Part shown: piece after piece, positions 24,343 through 32,173 of the stretch | How positions within the stretch are numbered: position 1 is the stretch's first letter | Layout: each line of letters opens with the position of its first letter | DNA from: Bacteroidales bacterium UBA1751 | GTDB lineage: Bacteria > Bacteroidota > Bacteroidia > Bacteroidales > UBA932 | DNA: 34,452 nt | Assembly (NCBI GenBank): GCA_002315995.1 | Contig: DCHN01000069.1 | Coordinates: 1-34,452 of the forward strand | Direction of reading: 5' to 3' | Program-made: the position numbers and the translations under genes | Notes under the pieces: generated by a model | What the model saw: the letters and a program-made list of their open reading frames with translations, nothing else | Databases searched by the model: none | What the model was told of the DNA's origin: nothing

Positions 24343-26073
24343 ATGAATAAAATAGTTTTTTGCGTTGCAATGGGGTTGATTTTCACATCAATTGCTTCTT
24401 CATGCGAAAGAGAAGATGGCACATACAAAGTATCAATTTTCTCTACAAACGATGTGCACGGGAAATACTTTGATTCTCTTTACAATGGCGCCGCCAACGC
24501 AACCTCCCTTGCAAATGTTGCAGCATATTTCAAGGAGCAGGAGCAGCTTTTGGGAGAAGAGGGGATTATAAGAATTGATGTCGGTGATTTTCTTCAGGGC
24601 GACAACGCTGCATACTGGTCCAATTACGTTGATACGGTATCTTCAGGCAAACACTTGGCAGTGAGACTTTTCGAGTATCTGAAATATGATGCAATTGTGG
24701 TTGGGAATCACGACATTGAGACAGGACACGAAGTATACGACAGAATTAACAGAGAATTCCGGTATGGATACCTTGGGGCGAATGTTGTGAATGAATCTGA
24801 TTCATTGCAATATTTTGTGCCATACAGAATAATTGAGAAATCAGAGTTGAGAGTTGCCGTTATAGGTTTTGAAAATCCGAATATAAAAAGCTGGCTTGGT
24901 GAAAACCTGTGGAAGGGAGTTGATTTTCTTGATATTAAGAGTGTTGCTCAGAAATGGGTAGACTATGTGAATTCCAAGGAGAGCCCTGATATTACCATAG
25001 TTGCAATGCATTCAGGTGTTGGAAATGGCGTTGATTCTGATTTTGAAAACACAGCTCTTTTTCTCTCCAGAACTCTTAAAGGCGTTGATGCAATTTTCTG
25101 CGGTCATGACCATAAGGAATTCATCTCTGATTCAAACGGTGCAATACCGGTAATAGATGCCAGGAACCAGTGCGCATTTGTTGGCAGGTGCGATTTTGAG
25201 GTTGAAATAAAGGGTGGAAAGGTTGTTTCAAAGCAGTGCAAGGCATCATTGGCAGATATGAAGGAGTACTCTCCCGACAAGGAATATTGTGCCGAATTCA
25301 AGGATTATTGGCGTAATGTATATGCCTTCTCCAACATGGAGATAGCGAATGCTGAGAAATCTATTGTGTGTCAGGATGCTCTTTTCGGTCCTTCAATGAT
25401 TATGGGGCTTATTCACAGCGTGCAGATGCAGGCAAGTGGTGCCGACATATCATTTGCAGCTCGTCTGAAAATGTATGGCAAGGTAAAGGCTGGAAAAATC
25501 ACCTATCAGGATTTGTTTACCATATATCCATTTGAGAACCAGCTTTATGTAATTGAACTCTCTGGAAAACAGATTAAAGATTATCTTGAGTATTCATATA
25601 TGCTCTGGCTTGGAGAGGCTCCTTGCGTGAATGGTCATCTTCTTAATATTGAAAGGGATGAATCGGGTACAAATAAAGGGAAATGGAAAACCGTTACACC
25701 TCCTTTCAACTGGGAATCGGCTTATGGAATCAATTACTCTGTTAACATATTCAAGCCATATGGTCAGAGGATATCCATTGAGTCAAAGTCAAATGGAGAA
25801 GCGTTTGATATGGAGAGAATCTACAAGGTTGCTGTATCGTCATACAGGGCGAATGGAGGTGGAGAGCATCTTACAAAAGGAGCTGGAATTGAAAAAGAGT
25901 TACTTCCAACAATTGTTTCAGCAAAACTTGGTGATATCAGGGGTATGATATACCAATCATTGAAAAATGGGTTGAATTGCAATGGAACAATTGACGACAA
26001 TTGGGGGTTCAAGCCTGCGATTGATGCCGAAAAAATGGGATTTCAAGACAGCATGTTGATGTTTGGAAAATAA
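24343..26073 (+). CDS. 5'-nucleotidase/UshA-type metallophosphatase lipoprotein
   Basis: A 576-residue protein read from ATG 24343; a GTG two codons earlier is a less likely start. It begins with a lipoprotein signal (MNKIVFCVAMGLIFTSIASSC, lipidated Cys21), followed by the acidic EREDG, which may act as a surface-export tag of the kind used by Bacteroidetes lipoproteins (inference). The N-terminal metallophosphatase domain has the dinuclear metal motifs FSTNDVHGKYFDS, GDFLQGDN, VGNHDIETGH, VAMHSGVGNG and FCGHDHKEF. The C-terminal 5'-nucleotidase domain (about 330-560) includes FAARLKMYGKVKAGKITYQD, FTIYPFENQLYVIELSGKQI and YRANGGGEHLTKGAG. It probably removes phosphate from nucleotides outside the inner membrane, supplying nucleosides. 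The purine nucleoside phosphorylase downstream would fit that. Confidence 0.9.
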   Translation: MNKIVFCVAMGLIFTSIASSCEREDGTYKVSIFSTNDVHGKYFDSLYNGAANATSLANVAAYFKEQEQLLGEEGIIRIDVGDFLQGDNAAYWSNYVDTVSSGKHLAVRLFEYLKYDAIVVGNHDIETGHEVYDRINREFRYGYLGANVVNESDSLQYFVPYRIIEKSELRVAVIGFENPNIKSWLGENLWKGVDFLDIKSVAQKWVDYVNSKESPDITIVAMHSGVGNGVDSDFENTALFLSRTLKGVDAIFCGHDHKEFISDSNGAIPVIDARNQCAFVGRCDFEVEIKGGKVVSKQCKASLADMKEYSPDKEYCAEFKDYWRNVYAFSNMEIANAEKSIVCQDALFGPSMIMGLIHSVQMQASGADISFAARLKMYGKVKAGKITYQDLFTIYPFENQLYVIELSGKQIKDYLEYSYMLWLGEAPCVNGHLLNIERDESGTNKGKWKTVTPPFNWESAYGINYSVNIFKPYGQRISIESKSNGEAFDMERIYKVAVSSYRANGGGEHLTKGAGIEKELLPTIVSAKLGDIRGMIYQSLKNGLNCNGTIDDNWGFKPAIDAEKMGFQDSMLMFGK

Positions 26074-26088
26074 TTTTTCTTAAATTTG
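26062..26088 (+). promoter_or_regulatory. Candidate promoter of the coiled-coil gene/zapA
   Basis: TAAATTTG (26081-26088) matches TAnnTTTG, and TTTG (26062-26065) lies upstream with a short 15-base spacer. Transcription would start near 26095. This excludes the GTG at 26090 and supports ATG 26108 as the start of the next gene. Confidence 0.45.
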
Positions 26089-26107
26089 CGTGGTTAAAGT
26101 GCCTAGT

Positions 26108-26401
26108 ATGGAAACTGATAAAAATACGCTGTTGAATGGATTGAAAAACAAGATCAATGCCATTCTTTCAATGTATGAAACAGCTCTCTATGAAAAGAAT
26201 GAATTGAATGACAGACTTGAAAAGGCACTTGAAACAAATAGTAAACTTAATGTCAAACTTTTAGAATTAGAGAAGAAATTAAAGGAAAAAGAGTTGGTAG
26301 ATGCATTCAGCAGCAATGTGTCAAACAATAAGGAGGCAAAGGAGAGAATAGATGCAATTGTACGTGAAATAGACAAATGTCTCTCTCTTCTAAATGTATA
26401 A
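26108..26401 (+). CDS. Small coiled-coil protein upstream of zapA
   Basis: A 97-residue soluble, highly charged protein, read from ATG 26108 because the upstream GTG overlaps the promoter region. Residues about 12-70 form a continuous coiled coil (MYETALYEKNELNDRLEKAL, then KLNVKLLELEKKLKEKEL), with a second short helix at the end (ERIDAIVREIDKCLSLLNV). There is no signal peptide or recognised domain. It lies 6 bases before zapA and is surely cotranscribed. A role as a division-site partner of ZapA, comparable to the unrelated coiled-coil ZapB of E. coli, is a guess from position and shape. Confidence 0.7.
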   Translation: METDKNTLLNGLKNKINAILSMYETALYEKNELNDRLEKALETNSKLNVKLLELEKKLKEKELVDAFSSNVSNNKEAKERIDAIVREIDKCLSLLNV

Positions 26402-26407
26402 CGTATA

Positions 26408-26716
26408 ATGGCGCAGAACATAAACCTTACCATAGCAGAAAGAGTCTATAATTTCACTATAGACAATTCAAATCCCAAAATTGAACAGGCATGCAGAAGA
26501 GCTGTAAAGATGATTGATTCACTTTACAAAGCCAATCGCCTGAAAATGGAGGGAAGAGCACCGGATGATGTTCTTACAATTCTCCTTTTCAACTTTGCAC
26601 AGAGGCTGGCTATTTATGAGATCAACAAGGAAGAGGATACCTTCATGGATGACCTTATTCAGCTTGACAACCAGCTCGATTCATATATAAAAAAACAGCC
26701 GCTGCAACAGCAGTAA
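26408..26716 (+). CDS. zapA: Cell division protein ZapA
   Basis: A 102-residue ZapA-family protein. The N-terminal beta-strand segment (INLTIAERVYNFTIDNSNPK) is followed by the conserved EQACRRAVKMIDSLY helix, a FAQRLAIYEINKEED helix and a coiled-coil tail ending in a Gln-rich stretch. ZapA binds FtsZ filaments and promotes their bundling at the division site. It is directly downstream of a coiled-coil gene and upstream of a structured non-coding region. Confidence 0.88.
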   Translation: MAQNINLTIAERVYNFTIDNSNPKIEQACRRAVKMIDSLYKANRLKMEGRAPDDVLTILLFNFAQRLAIYEINKEEDTFMDDLIQLDNQLDSYIKKQPLQQQ

Positions 26717-26734
26717 TTTGCGAAAATCAACACT

Positions 26735-26889
26735 AAAAAACTTATCCGGGTTAACTGTTATCCAAAACCAGGCCTAGGTTACCTTAATTGGGATTCTCTT
26801 ATGAGGACGTTGGAAGGTTGCGGTTCATTCAGAGCCCAAATCTTACTTTTTCAGATTTTTCCGGAAAAGGCTGTACAGCGGCTTTCTTT
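26735..26889 (+). ncRNA. ssrS: Structured RNA between zapA and rny, candidate 6S RNA
   Basis: This 202-base gap has no coding potential but folds as a long rod. A terminal stem pairs CTTATCCGG (26741-26749) with CCGGAAAAG (26861-26869), 8 of 9 positions. A short inner helix pairs AACTG (26753-26757) with CAGATT (26852-26857) with one bulge. A large asymmetric internal region follows. The apical stem pairs ATTGGGATTCT (26787-26797) with AGAGCCCAAAT (26831-26841), with a bulge on each side, and is closed by an ATGA/TCAT hairpin. A second hairpin at 26866-26885, followed by U-rich sequence, could be the terminator. Rod shape with a central opening is the 6S RNA architecture, and 6S genes lie next to zapA in many bacteria. 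In Bacteroidales, 6S was first listed as the Bacteroidales-1 motif. Identity is inferred by fold and position, not by sequence match. Confidence 0.5.
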
Positions 26890-26918
26890 GCAATTTTAAA
26901 TCATATATATATACCCAA

Positions 26919-28466
26919 ATGGAAGGTTATTTAATTGTTATTATCCTGTCAGTGCTGGGGCTCGGTGCCGGTTTTGGCGTAGGATACTATGTTATAAACA
27001 ACGTAGTTCTGAAGAAAAAGAAGGAGGAGATTCTCGCACAGGCAGCTATGGATGGAGAAAATATCAAGAAAGAGAAGATATTCCAGGCCAAGGAGAAGTT
27101 TCTTCAACTCAAGAGTGAACACGAGCAGTTCATCAATGAGAAGAACAATCAGATTCAAACAATGGAGAACAAGGTCAAGCAGGCCGAATTAATTGTTAAC
27201 CAACATAAATCTGAACTTGAAAAGAAACAGCAGGATGTTGAGAAGATAAAGAACAATCTTAACGCCCAGGTAGCTCTTGTAAACAAAAAGAGCGAAGAGT
27301 ACGAGAAGCTCAAGCAGAGTGCAATTGAAAAAATAGAATCAATTGCAGGAATGAGCGCTTCTCAGGCTAAGGAAGAGCTCGTCAAGGCAATGAAGGATGA
27401 GGCCAAGACTGCTGCTGCATCATATATCAATGATGTAATGGATGAAGCCAGACTTACAGCCAGCAAAGAGGCAAAAAGAATTGTCATAAACACTATTCAA
27501 AGAACTGCTCCTGAAACAGCCATTGAAAATGCGGTAACTGTATTCAACATTGAGAGTGATGAGGTGAAAGGCAGAATCATTGGACGTGAAGGTAGGAACA
27601 TCAGAGCCCTGGAGGCTGCAACAGGAGTAGAAATTGTTGTGGATGATACCCCTGAAGCTATTCTGCTCTCCGCCTTCGACCCTGTAAGAAGAGAGGTGGC
27701 ACGACTTGCCCTTCATCAGCTGGTAACCGATGGAAGAATTCATCCGGCAAGAATTGAAGAGGTTGTTGCAAAGGTTTCCAAGCAACTTGAGGATGAGATT
27801 CTTGAAACAGGTAAGAGAACCTGCATAGACCTTGGAATTCATGGTCTGCATATTGAACTGGTCAAGCTCATTGGTAGAATGAAATACAGATCATCTTATG
27901 GTCAGAATCTTCTTCAGCATGCCAGAGAGGTTGCCAACATCTGTGCTACCATGGCATCTGAGCTTGGATTGAATTCTAAAGCTGCCAGAAGAGCTGGTCT
28001 CCTTCATGATATTGGAAAGGTATCTGATGAGGATCCAGATCTTCCACATGCAATTCTCGGTATGAAGTTGGCAGAAAAGTACAAAGAGAATCCGGAAATC
28101 TGCAATGCAATTGGTTCACACCACGAGGAGGTTGAGATGACTTCACTCATATCACCGCTTGTGCTTGTTGGTGATGCCATTTCAGGAGCCCGTCCTGGAG
28201 CCCGCAGAGAGGTTATTGAATCATACATCAAGAGACTTAAAGATATGGAGAACATTGCTCTCTCATATCCAGGTGTAAATAAGACATATGCAATTCAGGC
28301 CGGTAGGGAACTCAGAGTAATTGTAGGAAGCGAGCAGGTTTCTGACCAGGAAGCTGAAACGCTCTCAACTGATATAGCAAAGAAGATTCAGGATGAGATG
28401 GTTTATCCTGGACAGGTGAAGATTACTGTTATAAGGGAGACAAGAAGCGTTGCGTTTGCAAAGTAA
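26919..28466 (+). CDS. rny: Ribonuclease Y
   Basis: A 515-residue membrane-anchored endoribonuclease. It has an N-terminal membrane helix (about 3-28), a long coiled coil (about 30-150), a KH domain with GRIIGREGRNIR (218-229) and an HD domain with RAGLLHDIGKVSDED (H363-D364). The C-terminal portion ends with VYPGQVKITVIRETRSVAFAK, as in other RNase Y proteins. It starts bulk mRNA decay at the membrane. A strong intrinsic terminator follows. Confidence 0.97.
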   Translation: MEGYLIVIILSVLGLGAGFGVGYYVINNVVLKKKKEEILAQAAMDGENIKKEKIFQAKEKFLQLKSEHEQFINEKNNQIQTMENKVKQAELIVNQHKSELEKKQQDVEKIKNNLNAQVALVNKKSEEYEKLKQSAIEKIESIAGMSASQAKEELVKAMKDEAKTAAASYINDVMDEARLTASKEAKRIVINTIQRTAPETAIENAVTVFNIESDEVKGRIIGREGRNIRALEAATGVEIVVDDTPEAILLSAFDPVRREVARLALHQLVTDGRIHPARIEEVVAKVSKQLEDEILETGKRTCIDLGIHGLHIELVKLIGRMKYRSSYGQNLLQHAREVANICATMASELGLNSKAARRAGLLHDIGKVSDEDPDLPHAILGMKLAEKYKENPEICNAIGSHHEEVEMTSLISPLVLVGDAISGARPGARREVIESYIKRLKDMENIALSYPGVNKTYAIQAGRELRVIVGSEQVSDQEAETLSTDIAKKIQDEMVYPGQVKITVIRETRSVAFAK

Positions 28467-28486
28467 TCACTTAATTTGAAGTAGTA

Positions 28487-28533
28487 AGAGGATGACCAAA
28501 GATTTTAAACTTTGAAGTCATCCTCTAATTTTT
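28487..28533 (+). terminator. Rho-independent terminator of rny
   Basis: AGAGGATGAC (28487-28496) pairs perfectly with GTCATCCTCT (28517-28526). The inner CAAAG (28497-28501) pairs with CTTTG (28510-28514), leaving an AA bulge. A run of six T residues follows. It also separates rny from the convergent small gene. Confidence 0.9.
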
Positions 28534-28556
28534 TACAACCATTAATTGTAATACAC

Positions 28557-28718
28557 TTATCCATTATAGAATTCAAAGCCTCGTTTCACTCCTTCAAAAA
28601 TAGTTTTCCATCTGATAATTATTCCTATTAGAAGAAAGATTATCAGGATTATGAATGCCTGATTGGTTGGGGTCTGCTCTTTGAATTTGACTATAATTTT
28701 TTTGATGTAATCCTTCAT
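28557..28718 (-). CDS. Small single-helix membrane protein of unknown function
   Basis: A 53-residue protein read from ATG 28718; a start at 28739 would lie inside the promoter box. It has a basic amphipathic N terminus (MKDYIKKIIVKFKEQTPTNQ), one membrane helix (about 21-38, AFIILIIFLLIGIIIRW) and a short C-terminal tail (KTIFEGVKRGFEFYNG). It is convergent with rny and divergent from the purine nucleoside phosphorylase gene. The regular membrane-protein layout, dedicated -7 box and clean gene limits argue that it is real. I do not recognise a family. Confidence 0.6.
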   Translation of the reverse strand: MKDYIKKIIVKFKEQTPTNQAFIILIIFLLIGIIIRWKTIFEGVKRGFEFYNG

Positions 28719-28736
28719 ATAATTTCTTCTCCTGTA

Positions 28737-28744
28737 CAAAATTA
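28737..28744 (-). promoter_or_regulatory. Candidate -7 box of the small membrane protein
   Basis: The minus strand reads TAATTTTG (28744-28737), a TAnnTTTG match. Transcription would start near 28730, 12 bases before the ATG at 28718. No -33 element is evident. It lies 13 bases from the opposing -7 box of the nucleoside phosphorylase gene. Confidence 0.4.
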
Positions 28745-28757
28745 GTACAATTTTTGC

Positions 28758-28765
28758 TAAATTTG
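28758..28765 (+). promoter_or_regulatory. Candidate -7 box of the purine nucleoside phosphorylase gene
   Basis: TAAATTTG is an exact -7 match. Transcription would start near 28772, about 33 bases before the ATG at 28805. A TTG-initiated extension upstream would fall inside this box and is therefore unlikely. Confidence 0.45.
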
Positions 28766-28804
28766 TTCTGTAGCATTGTCAAATGCATTTTCCAAGAAAT
28801 TTTT

Positions 28805-29644
28805 ATGACTATGACAGATATACGTTTAGAAAGAATCAATCAAGCTGCAGAGTATGTTAAAAATATCATACCTGACATAAAGCCTTTGGTAGGCATTGTT
28901 CTTGGCAGCGGTTTGGGAAAACTTGGTGAACTTATTGAAGATAGAGTGGTTATTCCATACAGTTCCATTCCAAATTTTGCAATTTCAACCGCTGTTGGGC
29001 ACAAAGGGAATCTTATATACGGCAAACTCGGAGGAAAAAATGTAATTGCAATGCAGGGAAGGTTCCACTATTATGAGGGATATCCTATGGAGCAGGTTGT
29101 GTTGCCAATACGGGTTATGTCAAAACTTGGAATCAAATATCTCTTTGTTTCAAATGCAGCAGGAGGTGTGAACTTTGATTTCAAGGTGGGTGATCTTATG
29201 ATTATTACCGACCATATAAATACGCTTCCTAATCCTCTTATTGGAAAGAATATGGAGGAGTTAGGACCACGTTTCCCTGATATGACCAGACCATACGACA
29301 AGAAACTCATTCAAATGCTGGAAAAGGTTGCAGCATCAAAGGGTATCAGTATGAAAAAAGGTGTCTATTATGCCGGGACCGGTCCTACATACGAAACTCC
29401 AGCAGAGTACAGGTACTTCAGGCTTATTGGAGCTGATGCCGTAGGAATGTCAACAACGCCTGAAGTAATTGCAGCAAGGCATATGGATATCCCGGTTATG
29501 GGAATTTCCGTAATTACGAATGAGGCTCACGACGATTATGCAGAGGATTATGCGAACGATGGAGATGATGTGGTAGCTGCAGCAAATTCAGCAGCAGAAA
29601 AGATGAATATTCTTGTCACCACTCTTATCTCCGAATTGGAGTAG
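28805..29644 (+). CDS. punA: Purine nucleoside phosphorylase
   Basis: A 279-residue trimeric-type purine nucleoside phosphorylase (inosine/guanosine class). I start at ATG 28805 (a second ATG is at 28811) because it follows the promoter box by a normal leader. Landmarks are GIVLGSGLGKLGEL, HKGNLIYGKLGGK, MQGRFHYYEGYP (phosphate and nucleoside sites), VSNAAGGVN, YAGTGPTYETPAEYR and GADAVGMSTTPEVIAARH, followed by ISVITNEAHDD, where N is the purine-contacting residue. It splits purine nucleosides to base and (deoxy)ribose-1-phosphate for salvage. Its stop codon overlaps the Shine-Dalgarno site of the next gene. Confidence 0.95.
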   Translation: MTMTDIRLERINQAAEYVKNIIPDIKPLVGIVLGSGLGKLGELIEDRVVIPYSSIPNFAISTAVGHKGNLIYGKLGGKNVIAMQGRFHYYEGYPMEQVVLPIRVMSKLGIKYLFVSNAAGGVNFDFKVGDLMIITDHINTLPNPLIGKNMEELGPRFPDMTRPYDKKLIQMLEKVAASKGISMKKGVYYAGTGPTYETPAEYRYFRLIGADAVGMSTTPEVIAARHMDIPVMGISVITNEAHDDYAEDYANDGDDVVAAANSAAEKMNILVTTLISELE

Positions 29645-29648
29645 GAGG
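29643..29648 (+). promoter_or_regulatory. Shine-Dalgarno site of walJ, overlapping the upstream stop codon
   Basis: AGGAGG lies 4 bases before the ATG at 29653 and overlaps the TAG stop (29642-29644) of the upstream gene. This arrangement favours translational coupling. Confidence 0.65.
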
Positions 29649-29652
29649 GGAG

Positions 29653-30450
29653 ATGGTAAAATTCATATCATTATCGAGCGGAAGCAACGGAAACTGTTAC
29701 TACTTCGAGCATAATGGAGATGCTTTTCTTGTTGATGCCGGAATAGGTCCAAGAACCATAAAGAAGCGTCTTCTTGAGCATGGACTCGAATTTGAAAAGA
29801 TCAGATTTGTTCTTGTTACACACGATCATTTAGACCATATAAAGAGCCTTGGCGTCATTTGTGGTAAATACAAGATTCCAGCCTTTGCTACAAAAACCCT
29901 GCATAACTCCCTTGTACACCATTTCTGTACGCGTGGAAGAATGTCTGGGTGTGCCAGATTTACAAAACTTGGTGAAGCAACAGAGTGCTTCGGAGTTGAA
30001 TTCACTCCATTCCTTGTGAGCCACGATGCAACTCAGACCGTTGGATATAAAATTAAGGTTGAAAATGTAACCTTTACACTGGCAACGGATATAGGGCAAT
30101 CGAACTTGGATCTTGTCAAATATGCACAGGAATCACAGGTTCTTATTCTGGAGAGCAACTTTGATATTGACATGCTTATGCGTGGACCCTATACTCCGGA
30201 ACTTAAAGTAAGAATCTGTAATGGTGAAGGCCACTTGAGTAATGACCGTGCGGCAGAGATAATAAGGAAAGTATACCACAACGGCCTCTCGCACATTTTC
30301 CTATGTCACTTGAGTGAGAATAACAATACTCCGCAGAAAGCTCTTGAATCTGCAGAGCTGGCACTAAAGTCAATTGGCGTAAGGCCAGGGAATGATGTAA
30401 TAACAGTTGCACTGCCAAGAAAGGAGCCGTCCAGCGTATTTACATTCTAA
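29653..30450 (+). CDS. walJ: MBL-fold metallohydrolase, WalJ/YycJ-like
   Basis: A 265-residue metallo-beta-lactamase-fold protein. The metal motif is THDHLDH (56-62), preceded by SLSSGSNGNCYYFEH, a start typical of the YycJ/WalJ branch. Later ligands are in FLVSHDATQTVGYKI, LATDIGQ and FLCHLSENNNTP. The branch includes putative exonucleases or phosphodiesterases; WalJ in Gram-positive bacteria is linked to the WalKR system and to DNA replication control, but no such regulators are present here, so the name reflects the family only. It ends at a strong bidirectional terminator shared with pckA. Confidence 0.88.
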   Translation: MVKFISLSSGSNGNCYYFEHNGDAFLVDAGIGPRTIKKRLLEHGLEFEKIRFVLVTHDHLDHIKSLGVICGKYKIPAFATKTLHNSLVHHFCTRGRMSGCARFTKLGEATECFGVEFTPFLVSHDATQTVGYKIKVENVTFTLATDIGQSNLDLVKYAQESQVLILESNFDIDMLMRGPYTPELKVRICNGEGHLSNDRAAEIIRKVYHNGLSHIFLCHLSENNNTPQKALESAELALKSIGVRPGNDVITVALPRKEPSSVFTF

Positions 30451-30453
30451 ATA

Positions 30454-30488
30454 AAAAAGTCCGGCTAAATATTTTAGTCGGACTTTTT
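30454..30488. terminator. Bidirectional terminator between walJ and pckA
   Basis: AAAAAGTCCG (30454-30463) pairs with CGGACTTTTT (30479-30488), followed inward by a G-T pair and CTAA/TTAG, giving a 15-bp stem with a 5-base loop. The A and T runs at the two outer ends provide U-tracts in both directions. It serves convergent walJ (+) and pckA (-). Confidence 0.95.
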
Positions 30489-30512
30489 GAATTCTGTTAT
30501 GCGGGTGTCAGA

Positions 30513-32117
30513 TTACATCTTTGGACCTGCAGCAACCAATGCCTTTCCAGCATCGTTACCTGTAAACTTCACAAAGTTCTTGATGAATCTTGAGGCAAGA
30601 TCCTTGGCTTTCTCATCCCATTGTGCAGCAGATGCATACGTATCTCTAGGATCAAGAATCTTAGGATCAACTCCTGGAAGCGCTGTAGGAACTGTAAAAT
30701 CAAAGTAAGGAATCTGTTTTACAGGGGCTTTGTCAATTGAACCATCAAGAATTGCATCAATGATTCCTCTTGTGTCCTTTATTGAGATTCTCTTTCCGGT
30801 TCCGTTCCACCCTGTGTTAACAAGGTAAGCCTTTGCGCCTGACTGGTTCATTCTCTTTACAAGCTCCTCAGCATATTTTGTTGGATGAAGTGAAAGGAAT
30901 GCAGCACCAAAACATGCAGAGAAGGTAGGAGTTGGCTCTGTTATTCCACGCTCTGTTCCTGCAAGTTTAGCAGTGAAGCCAGAGAGGAAGTAATACTTGG
31001 TCTGCTCAGGTGTAAGAATTGAAACTGGAGGAAGAACTCCAAAAGCATCAGCAGATAGGAAAATGACCTTCTTTGCGGTTGGAGCCTTTGAAATTGGTTT
31101 TACAATGTTGTTGATATGATAAATAGGGTAGGAAACACGTGTGTTCTCCGTTACACTCTTGTCAGCAAAATCAATCTTGCCGTTTGCATCAACAGTTACA
31201 TTCTCAAGAAGAGCGTCTCTCTTTATTGCATTATAGATATCAGGCTCAGCCTCTTTGCTCAAGTTAATTACCTTGGCATAGCATCCACCCTCAAAATTGA
31301 AGATACCGTCATCATCCCATCCATGTTCATCATCACCAATGAGAGCACGTTTAGGGTCTGTGCTCAAAGTGGTCTTACCAGTTCCTGAAAGGCCGAAGAA
31401 AATGGCTGTTTCGCCTTTGGAATTAGTGTTTGCAGAGCAATGCATTGCAGCAATACCCTTCAATGGGAGAAGATAGTTCATATATGAGAACATACCCTTC
31501 TTCATCTCACCACCGTACCATGTGTTGAGAATAATCTGCATCTTCTCTGTAAGGTTGAACACAACTGCTGTTTCAGAGTTGAGTCCGAGTTCCTTATAGT
31601 TGTCAACCTTTGCTTTTGAAGCTGTGAGAACAACGAAATCCGGCTCACCATAGTTCTTGAGCTCCTCTTCTGTAGGGCGTATGAACATGTTTCTTACAAA
31701 GTGAGCCTGCCATGCAACCTCCATAATGAATCTTACTTTGATTCTGGTGTTCGCATTTGCACCGCAGAATGCATCAACAACATAAAGCGGTTTGCCAGAG
31801 AGCTGTTTCTGAGCAATTTTCTTGAGTTCAGCCCAGCTCTCTTTTGAGCATGGTTTGTTATCATTCTTGTATTCGTCTGAGGTCCACCATATTGTATCCT
31901 TTGAAACCTCATCCATTACCCAGAATTTATCTTTAGGAGAACGACCTGTATATACACCTGTCATTACATTTACTGCTCCGAGTTCAGTCATGACACCTTT
32001 GTCATATCCTTCAAGACCAGGAGCCATTTCAGCCTTGTACAAATCCTCATATGACGGATTGTACATGATTTTTGCAGCATTCTCTATGCCATACTTTTTC
32101 AAATCAATTGAATTCAT
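30513..32117 (-). CDS. pckA: Phosphoenolpyruvate carboxykinase (ATP)
   Basis: A 534-residue ATP-type PEPCK. I start at ATG 32117 (MNSIDLKKYGIENAAKIMYN), which matches family N termini; a 12-residue upstream extension has no family support. The substrate segment TGRSPKDKFWVMDE is near the N terminus. The P-loop GLSGTGKT is at 242-249 with K248, and FLSADAFGVLPPVS and the C-terminal NTGWNGTGKRISIKDTRGII (nucleotide base and arginine segment) are present. In succinate-forming anaerobes the enzyme usually runs as PEP + CO2 + ADP to oxaloacetate + ATP, feeding the reductive branch to succinate and propionate. The decarboxylase operon in this window is the other end of that pathway. Confidence 0.97.
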   Translation of the reverse strand: MNSIDLKKYGIENAAKIMYNPSYEDLYKAEMAPGLEGYDKGVMTELGAVNVMTGVYTGRSPKDKFWVMDEVSKDTIWWTSDEYKNDNKPCSKESWAELKKIAQKQLSGKPLYVVDAFCGANANTRIKVRFIMEVAWQAHFVRNMFIRPTEEELKNYGEPDFVVLTASKAKVDNYKELGLNSETAVVFNLTEKMQIILNTWYGGEMKKGMFSYMNYLLPLKGIAAMHCSANTNSKGETAIFFGLSGTGKTTLSTDPKRALIGDDEHGWDDDGIFNFEGGCYAKVINLSKEAEPDIYNAIKRDALLENVTVDANGKIDFADKSVTENTRVSYPIYHINNIVKPISKAPTAKKVIFLSADAFGVLPPVSILTPEQTKYYFLSGFTAKLAGTERGITEPTPTFSACFGAAFLSLHPTKYAEELVKRMNQSGAKAYLVNTGWNGTGKRISIKDTRGIIDAILDGSIDKAPVKQIPYFDFTVPTALPGVDPKILDPRDTYASAAQWDEKAKDLASRFIKNFVKFTGNDAGKALVAAGPKM

Positions 32118-32173
32118 ATAAACGCAATTATTTAGTAAATTAATATTATTCAATTCGCCGTATATCGCAGCAA

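Noticed and set aside
26871..26880. Short palindrome after the candidate 6S RNA as an operator
   Set aside because: The 10-base palindrome is better explained as part of the terminator-like hairpin at 26866-26885.
26903..26912. AT dinucleotide run before rny
   Set aside because: Five AT units in an AT-rich leader are not a significant repeat.
28754..28804. TTG-initiated extension of the purine nucleoside phosphorylase
   Set aside because: It lies over the -7 box and adds residues unlike the family; ATG 28805 fits better.
32118..32153. 12-residue extension of PEP carboxykinase
   Set aside because: Family proteins begin at the equivalent of M13, and the extension is low-complexity and unmatched.
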